Source: Lunularia cruciata (lineage: Eukaryota > Streptophyta > Marchantiopsida > Lunulariales > Lunulariaceae). From it: 64,000 bases of DNA. A program made the position numbers and the translations under genes. The DNA lies in contig OX419757.1 in the NCBI GenBank assembly GCA_948567375.1, positions 65,782,001-65,846,000 of the forward strand, given 5' to 3'. Shown here one piece after another: positions 1 through 12,170 of this stretch (position 1 is the first letter of the stretch; the number at the start of each line of letters is the position of its first letter). The notes beneath the pieces were generated by a model, which was not told where the DNA came from, did no database searches, and saw only the letters and a list, made by a program, of their open reading frames with translations.

Positions 1-3000
1 CATCGTTAGCTTTCATCACTGTGCTCTCATTTTTGCTTGGAGCAGTATGCTCTGGTGTAGCTGGCTATAGTGGCATGTGGGTATCTGTTCGAGCAAATGT
101 ACGAGTTTCAAGTGCTGCACGAAGATCAGCTAGAGAAGCTTTGCAGGTGATTATTATATTTGTCACCATACCATACTATATCATATCGCCCGCAGTTGGT
201 AATTGACTCTTGCTAAATTTTATTTGGCAAGTCCAGTCCTACGTGAGCATAGAACCGTGTTGCAACGAACGGGTTTCGAATTCATGCACTCAATATAGTC
301 ACGACTTTTGTCTAGTTACCTGCCACAGACGTTTTTCAAGTACTATCAGGGGAGCAAACCTTCTGTTCTTTTTAATGAGAAAGTTCGACAAGAAAGTTCC
401 ACGTTCTTGTCGAAATTTCTATGTCATGTTTCTGAATATGCCTCTTGACTCGTTTGTCTGTCAATCATATCCGCAGGTAGCACTGCGAGCTGGAGGATTT
501 TCAGCTCTCATTGTTGTTGCAATGACTGTCCTTGGAGTGTCTGTGCTTTATGCATCATTCAGTGTGTTCTTGGATGTGGGTGGTGGTCCTCATACAATGA
601 AGATGACGGAATGTGAGTTCAACTCTGTTTCTTTCCAGAGAGAATGGGTCTGATTCTTTCTAGGCATTCGTGTAAGGCTGGATTTTAGATACACATTTTA
701 AAATTAACAATTTTTCCAACTCCTCTAGAACAAGCCGGGGGTGTTCTACTAACTTTTATTTGATGACATCCTATAATGCTAGCCACGGGAATTGCCCATG
801 AACTTGTTATATTCTCAAAGAAGGCGAGTTCAGAATGACTTACAGGAAAGCTGACTACGTAGTGAACCATCTGTTTACAGTACCGCTGCTTCTTGTCGGA
901 TATGGATTTGGTGCATCGTTTGTTGCTCTCTTTGCTCAGCTTGGGGGCGGAATCTACACAAAAGCCGCAGACGTTGGTGCAGATTTGGTGGGAAAAGTAG
1001 AACAAGGAATTCCTGAAGACGACCCTAGAAATCCTGCTGTCATAGCTGATTTGGTAAGGAAGTCTTCTTCTTTACTTTGACTGTTAAACAGGGACATCAG
1101 AATCACGAGCAATCCTCCTTGGGGGAGTATGAAGAGATGAATTTTGAGATGTCTCACTTATGCAATGCTGGCGTCTGGATGTAACTTCGGACAGTCTTGT
1201 CCAACTGTGCAGGTGGGAGACAATGTTGGTGATTGCGCAGCTCGTGGTGCAGATCTATTTGAAAGTATTGCTGCAGAGATCATCAGTGCAATGATTCTCG
1301 GTGGCACTATGGCCAAACGATGCAAACTTGAGGGTATGTGGACTTCGGAGTTTTCACTTATTCCCTCGTAAGTAGTGCAGTTTGGTAGAAGAGGACGTTT
1401 TTGTTATTTGCTTGACAACGGACTTATTGCACTTCTCCTGCTTGAGAAAATAAAGCTGTCACACCAGTGTACGCTAGTAGGCAGTCGTCTCTTGAAGTAC
1501 TATTCTCCTCGCTGTGCAGATCCATCTGGTTTCATTCTATTTCCTCTGGTGGTGCACTCGTTCGACCTGGTGGTCTCAGCTATCGGAATCTTGTCCATCA
1601 AAGGAACAAGAGATCCGAATTCCAAGAGTGTAGTTGAAGACCCAATGGCTATATTGCAGAAGGGCTACTCTTTGACTCTATTCCTCGCAGTTATTGCCTT
1701 CACTGGTGTAAGTACATAAGCCGTTTAGATATCTAGCCCTCTTGATTTGTTGTATTTTCTTAAATTTCAATTGCCAGAGGGGCTTGCTTGATGCCACCAG
1801 ATGGATGGGATGGGTTGGTTTTACGCCCTGAATTAGAATTTCTTATGCCAGATTCCTGCTGATTTGTTACTACCAGTCTTTGGTCTCTTCTAACATTTTC
1901 CATTTGATTCGCTTAATCAGTCTACAAGATGGTTGCTCTATACAGAGCAAGCACCAACAGCCTGGTTGCACTTCGCATTATGCGGGTTGGTGGGAATTGG
2001 CACTGCATATCTTTTCGTGTGGATCTCACAGTACTACACCGATTACAAGTATGAGCCAGTGAGAAATGTGGCTCTTGCGAGTACAACAGGACATGGGACA
2101 AACATTATTGCTGGTGTGGGACTCGGTCTAGAGTCTACTGCCATGCCTGTACTTGTTATAAGTGTAGCAATCATTTTGACATACTGGCTTGGGAAAACCT
2201 CAGGCTTGATTGATAGTGATGGAGCCCCAACTGGAGGGTTGTTTGGTACAGCTGTTGCTACTATGGGCATGCTGAGTACAGCAGGCTATGTATTGACAAT
2301 GGATATGTTTGGACCGATTGCGGACAATGCTGGAGGTATTGTGGAGATGAGCCAGCAGGTGAGTGACTTCTGAATGCTTAGGACTTCTGAAAGGTTAGGT
2401 TGTGCAACTTCCACGGTTGCCTCATGCATTTCATTCGTGCTTGGTCTTCCAACAATGTTCTTTTCATTTGCTGAAAGAGACAATGCGTGTGCGGATTTGC
2501 AGCCTGAGAGTGTGAGAGAGATTACAGATCTTCTAGATGCTGTTGGCAATACCACCAAGGCGACTACAAAGGGTTTTGCCATAGGGTCAGCAGCTTTAGC
2601 TGCATTTCTTCTGTTCAGCGCGTACATGGACGAAGTGACATCCTTCTCTGGTATTCCGTTTACAACGGTAAGATACACTAAGAAATTTTGCAGAATGTAC
2701 AAGCTTCACTCCACATTATTCGGGCAAAAAATAATCAATAAGCACATTTGTATTTTTCGTCTATGCGAAAGTTTCTTGAGCTGAAATTCAGTTTTTCTGA
2801 CCATATTCGTTTGGAATAGCGCTGACTTTCATGTGACTCCCGTCAACAACTTCATGGTAGACCCCTTTTTGTTCGTCGTTTCCTATGGTTTAGTGCAATG
2901 ATATGCGCTGCTGAGTTTGTAAGTAATAGTTTGGGCATGCTAATTTCCATGTGTCTCAGGTCGACATCGCTATTCCAGAAGTTTTCGTCGGTGGCTTATT

Positions 3001-4505
3001 AGGATCTATGCTGATATTCCTCTTCAGTGCATGGGCATGCGCTGCAGTTGGCAGAACTGCACAAGAAGTTGTCAAGGAAGTTCGCAGGCAGTTTATTGAG
3101 AGGCCAGGCATAATGGTAACGTTTCTACTTTGGCCCTGCTGTTACCCTGCTGTCATTCCACTATGCAGTCATGGGCGAACTGCATCTACTCCCAATACTC
3201 ATATTCATGCATGAGCATGTCATGGGGTACGAGTTCAAGTCATACCATGTCTTGTCCAGTCTACGTGGTATAGAACCATGTTCTAACGAACGGGTTCCAT
3301 ATTCAATATTTTCATGGACATCTTACTTACCACTTCACGGACAAGAGTGTTCTCATAACCTACAAAGCTACTTTTGGAGTTGTTCGACAGTATCAGAGAA
3401 TGGAGGCCTAACTACCTATGCGTTATTACATACATCGTGACCAAGCTGCAATGTCTCTCCTCTGCAGACATACCAAGAAAAGCCAGACTACGCACGATGT
3501 GTATCAATTGTTGCATCGGCTTCTCTCCGCGAAATGATTAAACCAGGAGCTTTGGCTGTTTTCTCTCCCGTTGCAATAGGTAATAATGACCTCGAAAGTG
3601 CATATTTTTCAGCTACCTAGTCTAATCCTCATAAACTTGGTTCTTGATTATCAGAATGGTCTCACCCCGTCCACGTTGCTTTGAGAAAGTGAAGATTTTC
3701 TATGAACTGTCAGTGACTTATTTCGCAGTTTTTAATCCGTCAGTTGTTAGAAACAACTAAATACTCTCATCGGATTAGAACAATGCGGTTTTGCAGCTTG
3801 TAGCATTGAAACTGTGTAATCATGAAACTCTCTTGAAATTATGCAGGTATTTCTTTCAGAATACTGGGGCAGTATACTGAGCAACCATTGCTGGGAGCCA
3901 AGGCTGTTGCGGGAATGCTTATGTTTGCTACTGTTACCGGTATCCTCATGGCGCTTTTCTTGAATACCGCCGGTGGAGCCTGGGATAACGCGAAGAAGTA
4001 TATCGAGAGTGGAGCCTACGGTGGCAAGGGCAGTGAGACTCATAAAGCAGCAGTTACAGGAGACACGTAAGTGTGAATTGTCTACTTAATTCCAGTCTTC
4101 AACCCTAACATAAAGTTTGCTCGTTAGAGGTTGTACTCCATTGAAATCACGTGTTACAGCTCTTACAATAACTCTGGAACTTATGTTCATCTCTCCATCT
4201 ACATGTATATACTTGACTGAAGACGTGGGTATGGAACTAGGTTGTTTACAAGGGGTTTTATATTCCATTTTTAAATATACTTGACTACAGTTGGAATTTA
4301 AGTAACATCTAATATCCACCCAGACTTCCTTGTGTCGAGTTGCGGGTGCGTTTCCAACTGACAGGAAATAAATCTGTTGAACTATATATGATTATGCAGA
4401 GTTGGAGATCCGTTCAAGGATACAGCAGGCCCATCTATCCACGTGCTAATCAAGATGCTGGCGACGATCACACTGGTCATGGCACCTTTGTTCCTTGAGG
4501 GATGA
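1..4505 (+). CDS. AVP2: Type II (K+-insensitive) H+-translocating inorganic pyrophosphatase, C-terminal ~650 residues, 11 exons
   Basis: Membrane-embedded proton pump that hydrolyses pyrophosphate and acidifies endomembrane compartments; plant type II enzymes are Golgi/TGN-associated. Exons: <3-146, 477-612, 881-1053, 1213-1333, 1520-1707, 1921-2358, 2503-2667, 2960-3115, 3468-3579, 3847-4066, 4400-4505 (stop TGA 4503-4505). All junctions are GT-AG and all phases join. Seen: the PPi-binding motif [11 protein letters not shown] in exon 3, the acidic [17 protein letters not shown] motif in exon 4, many hydrophobic segments, and the C-terminal [11 protein letters not shown] loop. The type II diagnosis rests on lysine in [10 protein letters not shown] (exon 7), where K+-dependent type I enzymes have alanine. 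Only the ~150 N-terminal residues lie outside the window. No frame break is visible, so the gene looks functional. The symbol is by analogy with Arabidopsis. Confidence 0.96.
228..305 (+). repeat. Intronic short repeat, copy 1 of 2
   Basis: This stretch of the first visible pyrophosphatase intron resembles 3252-3316 in a later intron. Both share a core of the form TAGAACC(G/A)TGTT followed by AACGAACGGGTT. It is probably a relic of a dispersed element inserted twice in the gene. It has no coding potential. Confidence 0.55.
3252..3316 (+). repeat. Intronic short repeat, copy 2 of 2
   Basis: Second copy of the sequence described at 228-305, in the intron between exons 8 and 9 of the pyrophosphatase gene. 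The match is imperfect and about 60 bp long. Confidence 0.5.
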
Positions 4506-5463
4506 AGTATCAGAGAGTTTTGGAGGCTATAAGTTCAGCAGGACTACATATGTTCATCTCATTGCTAGAGTCTGGTTGTTGCATCTATGTGTGTCCCTCG
4601 TTTGCTCCTACAGTTGTTTTGAAATTGTACAAGTGGCGGAAATCCGAAAGTCTCATCGAAAACTGGGTGGACCTACAAGTTGGGAACCCGCTGCCACTGG
4701 CCTTTTAAGCTCATGAGTTGTCTCCAATAAGTGGCTGCACCGACGAATTTGAGGTTAGAATTTTCAGTGGTTTAAATAGATGGTTGAAGGACGTTGATTT
4801 TGACATCCAAAGCGTCGAAGTAAATTGGCTCGGGACAGCTCATTGCGTACTAAGTAGCCATGACTTACTGTAATTTTTACTTTTGTGTCAAATGATCACG
4901 AACGTCAGCCTTATGGCAACAAATTAGTCTGTATTGGAGGTATGAAGAGCTTGTTCTACCGCAAGAAGTAGAGCAGACAGAGACATTGAACGCAGTCACT
5001 CATTGTATCATTTATGCACATAGTGCACGATTGGAAAGAATGACAGCACTGGAATCTCGGGAATCTACTTTTGATGGTGTTCTGATTTGTTAACTCTAAG
5101 TTTTGTTGAGCGCTAGTTTGCTGATTGTTAGCACAGTTCATGTTTTCTCGGTAGTTATCGCTTCCTTGGTGATGTTGCGTAACATTAGACTCCTTTCAGA
5201 AACTTTGTTGACGATTGTGTGTTTTCTTTAGTCGTCTGCCTCACGACTCTTATCTCCAGTCACAAGATATGGCTAATCCTTGTTTAGCACGAACGTTGAG
5301 AACAAGGACAGGATGTAGGGCCTAGGCCATGACGAAATCAGATAGTGCAAATTACCCATTGAGACCTTTGGGGACATTTTAATACTTTTTTGTATTGGCT
5401 GGAGCTCGGCATCGGGAACTTCAAGCGTGACAATATTTATTATTTTACACATAAGGGCAAAAT
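4506..5463. other. 3' UTR and intergenic spacer
   Basis: Sequence downstream of the pyrophosphatase stop. It presumably begins with the 3' untranslated region. No further coding frame or repeat is recognisable before the copia LTR. Confidence 0.4.
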
Positions 5464-5926
5464 TGTTAGGTGAACATCATAATGAAGTGTTTAGTGAGAT
5501 CACTAACACAGGTTACTTAGTTACATCATTTGACACAGGTTACTGTTCATAGGTTATGGTGCATTGTTTATACAAAGTTACATGAGTTACACGGTGGGCT
5601 ACTGGTTACATGAGTTACAAATGAGCATTGGCTTCAATCCACTTGATGAGTTTTTTATATCTATATAATTTCATCACAATGAGTTACAAATGAGCATCGG
5701 CTTCGATCCACTTGATGAGTTTTTTATATCTATATAATATCATCACATGGACATTTGTAGGTTAATATATTAGTACATTTTGTTTTTGTACATGGCAAAA
5801 AGGTATTGTTTACATGAGTTACAAATGAGCACGGTCCTCAATTCACTTGATTACTTTTCTATATCTATATAATTTCCTAAGAGTGGTACTTTTAGGTTAA
5901 TCTATTCGTTCTATTTTTTTTGGTTT
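5464..5926 (+). repeat. 5' LTR of Ty1/copia element
   Basis: Begins TGTTAGGTGAACATCATAAT and matches the sequence starting at 10582 (TGTTAGATAAACATCATAAT). It is followed at 5928-5939 by a primer binding site. Inside are three copies of a ~65-bp unit (5612-5680, 5681-5748, 5815-5876), each with a TATA-like CTATATAAT. The 3' LTR has only one clear copy, so the two LTRs differ greatly in length. The right boundary is inferred from the primer binding site. Confidence 0.7.
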
Positions 5927-5927
5927 A

Positions 5928-5939
5928 TGGTATAAGAGC
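5928..5939 (+). other. Copia primer binding site
   Basis: TGGTATAAGAGC directly after the 5' LTR differs at one position from the usual initiator-tRNA-Met complement TGGTATCAGAGC. It primes minus-strand DNA synthesis in intact relatives. Confidence 0.65.
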
Positions 5940-6369
5940 AATAAAATTTAGATTTTCTTTTTTGGTTTCAACTGAATATTTTAATCACCATTTTTAAATT
6001 CCGGTAGTTCTAATTTTCTTACACTAGGGTAATTGGAAAATAAAAGTCTTTTATTATGAATGAGATTATTGTTTTCTTATACTTTTTGTTAATTTGGATA
6101 CTGGGAGTCAAATTCACCATTATCCTTTATGAATCAAATCATTATACTAATTGTTAGTGCACTGCTCTTGTTGGTATTGCTGCTCATGTTTGTGGTATAT
6201 TTGCTCTTCATATAGTACGATTTAACTCTATTTTTGTCAAATTCAATGGTATTTTATTTTCAATTTTGGAAATATTATTTTACATCTAAACTGAAGGTGA
6301 TTTTAAATTTTACAGTTTTTGATATTACTTAAGTAAAGCACACCTTAACGACTACTCTACTTGATTCGG

Positions 6370-7150
6370 AACATAAGAATCATGTTGTTCTTGAAGGAAT
6401 AAATTCAACATTAGCACTTGAATTTGTTTCTACCATATGTTTCTACCATCTGCATAGACATGTTGGCAAGCAGAGCATGGATAGATTGAACTACCATGTA
6501 CGAAGGGACAGATGATGTCTCAATCATGTACCTATTGGACATTTTGATGAATTTGAAGATGCTTGACTGCACAAGTGTAGCAAAACATATTATTAATTTT
6601 TGTGGAGTCCTCACCCAATTAGTTGATGATATCACAATCATGTACCTTTTGGACATTTTGATGAATTTGAAGATGCTTGAAGGCACAACTGTAGCAAAAC
6701 ACATTATTAATTTTGTGGAATCCTCACCCAATTAGCTACAATGAACAACCAATCACAACCCAATCTATGGATGACCAACAAGCTAAACTTCATTTGATGA
6801 GATCTATACCTTCTAGTTTCAAGTATTTTTTACAATCATTGCAAATAAAGTATGCACTACATCTCTCTAATGTCATTTCTCTTCTTCTTCAAGAAGAGAT
6901 CAGTATGAAGTATGAAGTCTTGTAGAGCAAACAATTGCTCTAGTAGTCACACAAGGCTCTACATCTTCTTACATAAACAAAGGTAAAGGCAAGGGGAGTG
7001 GGAAGAATGAATCTTACAGTGTCTTTTTTTTTGGAACTCTTTCAACATATCTATTGGTCAAAATCCTTCCACTAGTCAGAACTCTTTCAATAGATTTTTT
7101 GATCAAAATCAAAGTTATTTCTCTATATCTTTTGCAGGAAATTCTTTCAC
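6370..7150 (+). pseudogene. Degenerate copia gag region with ~114-bp tandem duplication
   Basis: Fragments read like a UBN2-type copia gag (for example TYLLDILMNLK-like text), but only in short broken frames. The blocks at ~6506-6620 and ~6621-6735 are near-identical tandem copies; each contains ATTTTGATGAATTTGAAGAT and ends in CCTCACCCAATTAG. No intact zinc knuckle is visible. The position between the primer binding site and the protease remnant supports the gag call. Confidence 0.5.
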
Positions 7151-7205
7151 ACCTTCTATCATATGTCATATTGCTCAAAGAAGGGAAATCACATCAAAGA
7201 CTATC

Positions 7206-7451
7206 GTGAGTGCATTGCTGATGCAAAGGAGAAAGGAGGCAAGGAACACCATCACTCCAATGCTTTGTTCCTTGGTCAATGAAGCATACTCACCACCTAG
7301 ACAAGTTTACTTGGTTGATGGTTCCAACATTGCTATTCTAGGCCATGGGACAATTTCTGTTAAGCTTGCTTGTTCAAGGAACTCCAACATGCTAGAAGAT
7401 GTTATACATGTTCCTTTGCTGAACAAGAATCTCTATCAACACTTCAATTGA
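7206..7451 (+). pseudogene. Copia aspartic protease remnant
   Basis: The text VYLVDGSNIAILGHGTI followed by a VIHVPLLNKNLY-like segment matches the body of copia proteases (the GxGTI and VLYVPxLxxNL blocks). The catalytic DSGA motif is not recognisable. Frame changes precede and follow it. It lies between the gag and integrase remnants in the usual copia order. Confidence 0.6.
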
Positions 7452-7669
7452 GCAAGTCACATGGATCATTTCAGTTAAAGGAAACAAGCATTTTCCTTTA
7501 TGATGATCTGCAGAATCTGATTGCATCTTATCCTAGATTGGATAACTTTTGGCTTTTGGGAGAGTCAATTGAGCAACCTCAAGATGTTGCAGTCTCTACA
7601 TCAACTCAGTCTCAATCATCTCAAGCTGCTTCAATCCTCTATTCCAACCAAGAATAGATCTTTTGCTAT

Positions 7670-8420
7670 TATTTCCCTATGGCATCAACAACTTGAGCAC
7701 ATCAGCAAGAATCTACTTCAACTTCTACAAGACAAAGATCTAGTTGTTGGGATGGATCTGATCCATACTAATTTGTTTCTTGTTTTCTCACCTTGTCTTC
7801 ATGGAAGGCAAACTTGAATTCCATTACCTCAAGAAGGAGCTACTAGAGCCATTATTCCATTGGCTCTCATCCATTCTGATGTTTGTGGTCCCATCTCTTC
7901 TGCTACCTACACTGGTTACAGATACTTCGTGACCTTCATTGATGATTATACAAGGTACAAATTCTTGTATCTACTCACGTTCAAACATGAAGTTTTTATT
8001 TGTTTTCAAGAATACATAACTTATGCAGAGAACTCAACTCAATCAGAGGGTCCGGGTGCTACACTCAGACAATGGTGGTGCGTACAACTCTGCAGATTTT
8101 CATCTTTTCTACAAAGGCAAAGGTATCATACACCAATTCAACACTCCACATACTCCTCAGAAAAATGGTGTTGTTGAGAGAAATAATAGAATATTGGTGG
8201 AAGCAGTGCACATTGTGTTATTTGAGTATGGACTCCCCAAGCCTTATTGGGGATTGGCACTACACACCGCCAAATTTCTGCAAAATCAAAGTCCTACTAA
8301 AGCCATCTCCTCCGAAGTCACACCCTTCCACCTCTGGTTTGGTTATAAACCTAATCTATCCCTACTTTGCATTTTGGGTGCATTGCTTATGCACATGTTT
8401 CATCTTTCCCAGATCTAAAC
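7670..8420 (+). pseudogene. Copia GAG-pre-integrase and integrase core, frameshifted
   Basis: A pre-integrase block (LWHQQLEHIS) is followed by the integrase core. The three acidic landmarks are present: HSDVCGPIS, then LHSDNGGAY, then QKNGVVERNN. A frame change separates the first from the other two (about 8020). The remaining text continues to a copia-like GYKP block and then decays. The element is not functional. Confidence 0.8.
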
Positions 8421-8999
8421 TCAATTCTAAGTCTTCCAAGTGCATTTTCCTTGGCTATAATCAAGATAGTAAAGCTTAGAGACTATAGAAGATATTTGAT
8501 AACTCCATTTTCTGTCAAGAGATGTTCATTTTCAAGAATATACCTATGCTCATGAACATAAATAGTGTTCTGACACTCAAGATGTTCAATTGGATTTCAT
8601 TTGTAATCTGACAATTTCCATTTCCTCTCTTACTTCTAGTTCTCAATCCACCCACAACTTGTCCCCACCAACTTCTACTCTGTCTCAGTCACCTCCTCTC
8701 CACAATCTTACAACTCCACCAATTCCTTCTCCATTACCTTCTTCACTACAGTCCTTATCTTCTAGTTCTGGTACTCCACATAGGTCCTCATGATCCTCTA
8801 CCATTTTTTACACTAGGAGGCCAAAACCTCTACCTTCTCAAGATGCTGTCCAAGCACCTTTTGTACATCAAGGCACCAGGGTTTGCAGTCAAGTTCAAAA
8901 GTATGATGCACTATTGGAGTATGCTAATGCACTAATTGTGCATTATTTTGCATCTGATCTTGGTTCTGACACTTAAGAAGTTGCTACCGCTTGACCTGA

Positions 9000-9882
9000 T
9001 TCCAATAGATGGTTTCAGGCTATTCAAGATGAGCTTAAATCCATGGAGAATCAAACATGGGTCATCACAGAGTTACAAGCAGGTCGCAAGGCCGTCACTT
9101 GTAAGTAGATTTTAAAGAAGAAATATGATGCACAAGGCTTGATCCAAAGGTAGAAGAAATATGATGCACAAGGCTTGATCCAAAGGTACAAGGCTAGACT
9201 TGTTGCTCGTGGTTTCTCTCAAGTTCCAGGTATTGACTACACAGAGACCTACTCTCTTGTTGTCAAATTGACACAAATTTGTGTGCTACTTGCTTACTCA
9301 GCTCAAAATGATTTGGAAGTGCATGCTCTTGATATAAAAACAACTTTTCTCAATGGCACATTGACTCTGAGAATCTACATGCACATTCCTCCTGGCTTGC
9401 TGACTCTTGACCAGCACAAGCAGCAACAAGCCAATAAACAAGGGCAATTGGTTTTACAGCTCTACAAGGTTTTGTATAGTCTCAAACAGTCAGCTAGATA
9501 GTGGTATTACAAGTTTGATCAGTTTTTACTAGGTTTGGGATTTGAGCGCGCTGGAGCTAATTCTAATCTCTATATCTTTTATTTTGGTTCTCATTTTGTC
9601 ATCTTACCTTTTTATGTAGATGACTGCATCCTTGCCAACAATAACCTTGCTCTTCTCCTCTCTGTCAAAGAGTCTCTTAAACATGGTTTTGAGAAGACTG
9701 ATATGGGAGAGATTAGTCATTGTCTTCAATTTCAAATCACAAGAGATAGGAAACAAAGAAATATCAATCTATCTCAAGAGAGATATTTAAGAGAGATTCT
9801 TACTCATTTCCATATGCAAGATTGTAAACCTAATTGTAGAGTTAGGAGTGAGATTAAGTATTTAGGATTGTCCAAAAACTGA
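9000..9882 (+). pseudogene. Copia reverse transcriptase
   Basis: Contains YKARLVARGFSQVPGIDY and the AFLNG-equivalent TTFLNG, then the active-site block FYVDDCILANN (YVDD), in the copia order. An in-frame stop follows LYSLKQSAR, another ends the segment at 9882, and earlier stops occur upstream. A 36-bp unit is duplicated in tandem at 9116-9187 (AAATATGATGCACAAGGCTT core), just before the conserved YKARLVARG block. Confidence 0.85.
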
Positions 9883-9900
9883 TCAAGAGAGAGAGAGTAT

Positions 9901-10330
9901 ATGAAAACAATTCCTTACCAATTTGCAGTGGGGAGTTTGATGTGGGCTATGGTCAGCACCAGGCCTGATCTGGCTTATGCTATCATTTCAGTTGCCAAGT
10001 ACACGGCAAATCTTGGACTGAACCATTGGAAGGCTGTCAAAAGGATTTTCCTATACATTCAAGGTACACTATCACAGGGCCTAATTTATAGTGCATCTAG
10101 TACTCCCATTTATGGGTACTCTGACTCAGATTGGTGAGGAGATCAAGATACAAGATGATCTATAGGAGGATACTGCTTTATCTTCTATAATGCAACTATT
10201 TGTTGGTCAAGAAAAAGGCAAGCTTCTATTTCTTTATCCAACACTAAAGCTGAATAAAAAGCCTTATCAAAGGCAATGACTTAAAGCAGTATGGCTTAAG
10301 TGCTTGTTTAGTGACCTGGGTTTCCTGGAG
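9901..10330 (+). pseudogene. Copia RNase H
   Basis: QFAVGSLMWAMVSTRPDLAY is the conserved start of the copia RNase H region. It is followed by GYSDSDW, SIGGYCF, CWSRKRQ and SLSNTKAE, each in family order, with several stops. It completes the pol order protease-integrase-RT-RNase H that defines copia elements. Confidence 0.85.
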
Positions 10331-10581
10331 AAACAATGAAGTTGTACTACAACACCAATAGAGGAATTGATCTTGTTACTCCAACAAAGCAGCATGAGAG
10401 AACAAAGCACATAGACATCAGATTCCACTTTGTTATAGAAAAGGTGGAAGACAAGGAGATCTCTGTTTCAAGGGGTGGACACCAAAGATAATACTGCAAA
10501 ATTTTTACTAAGGGATTGACTAGAGAATTGCACTAGGAGTTATAGATACTAGACAATTACAAAATGTCCATTAAGAAGGGG

Positions 10582-10802
10582 TGTTAGATAAACATCATAA
10601 TGAAGCATTTAGTTAGATCACTTAACCTAGGTTACTGTTCACATGAGTTACATGTTAGCACAACCTTCAATCCACTTGATGAGTTCTCTGTATCTATATA
10701 ATCCCATCTTAGTGGTTCTTTCAGGTTAATAGATTTATTCTATATATAATCCAGTCTTAGGGGTTCTTTCATGTTAAGATTCATTCTACTTGTTTTACTA
10801 CA
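10582..10802 (+). repeat. 3' LTR of Ty1/copia element, preceded by polypurine tract
   Basis: Starts TGTTAGATAAACATCATAAT directly after the polypurine run AAGAAGGGG (about 10573-10581). It carries one TATA-like CTATATAAT unit plus a partial copy, and ends about TTTTACTACA. Only about half the length of the 5' LTR, because the internal unit is expanded there. Confidence 0.65.
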
Positions 10803-12170
10803 AATATGTGCACATAAAATGGAAGTATCATTTTATTTTCCACTGTTTTGGGACTCATGCACTCATTGAGCATGATTTGTGCATTCATAGAGTATGATTT
10901 GATATACACTATCCATTTTTTTAGTTTCTCCTATAGACTTGCATATCATGTAGTTGTACGCGAGTTCTACTTGACTTTTTGACTTGTGTATATACAGTCT
11001 ACCACAATTTTAATTAACATATGGTTGTCTGCCATGTGGTCTTTGAGTGTTTTCTTATGGACATGTGGGCCCACTTTGTACATCACTTCATCCGAGGCAG
11101 ATTTTGCCTCTTTTCTTTGCTCTTTCTTGCAGTGCTCTATGTCCTTTCATGCTTTTCCTTGCTTTTATGTTCTTTCCTTCTTACACCTTGTCTTTTTTTT
11201 TTCCTGTTTGAGTAGGCTTGCCCCTTCCCCTGCATAGCTATGTTTCTTGCTCCCCTCTCGTATTACTAACGAACATTTGCTTAGCAATTTCTCATTGTTG
11301 TGTCTTGGATTTTATCTCTACTAATGGATGTTTGTGACTTCATTGATCCATAAGGTATGTCTTTATTCCTTCCCTCCTCTTACTCATGTTGATTCATTTC
11401 TTTCTTGGCTGGTTCATATTATGCGGTTGAGACTCATGTGGTTACTCATTTGCCTGCACTTTTGCTTGCTTTTTCTTTCCACACTTCCACTTCTGGTCTT
11501 CTGTTTGTCAACATTCCCTCTACTTATGAGCAGCACTTTGGAGGTGCAACTGAGTTTTCCTTGGCACTAGTGAGTTTTTGAGCAGAAGATCGGTATGAGG
11601 GGTATTGACACTTGCTTAGCTACTTTGGCACCAATGAAGTAGCATGCATTTTAGTGGAGGTCTACTATGGCTGCCTTATGCTTCCATTTTCTGTTTAGTG
11701 TCTCAGTACTCAAGCGTCCATTTCGCTTGTTGCGATATACTTTATATCATGTCCTCTTTTGCTTCACTCTGGTTACCCTGTTACACTTTGATATGTCTCT
11801 ACACCATCCATAAGCTCTCGCATTGTTTCACTCCTCTGTTCCCCAACTAATTCACTCACTATTATTTTTCTTTTGCTCTTTGTCTGATTCATGGTTCGGC
11901 CTCCAGTGTCTATAGTGTTCCTACCCAACTCCAGCCTAAGTTTTGATTTTCATCATTCACTCATTGCTTACTTACAGGTGGTCAATTATATAACATTTTA
12001 TATTTCTCACATTTGTTTGTATAGCTGTTATTCCAAGTTGTTTACCAATCCTTTAGATATATGTTATTTTCAATTTGTTACAATTATGCATTTGGTTCAG
12101 GTTACATTTGATGCATTTTACTTTATGGATTTATCACTATTCTAGCATTGTGTATAAAGTACATCTTGGT
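10803..12170. other. Pyrimidine-rich unassigned DNA
   Basis: The plus strand is strongly T+C rich. The long open frames here are low-complexity Ser/Leu/Phe/Cys text with no family signature, so I do not call genes. It merges into the tandem array that follows. Confidence 0.4.

Noticed and set aside
685-1157. Minus-strand frames opposite the pyrophosphatase exons
   Set aside because: They are antisense shadows of exons 2-3, whose plus-strand text matches the pyrophosphatase family with correct splice sites.
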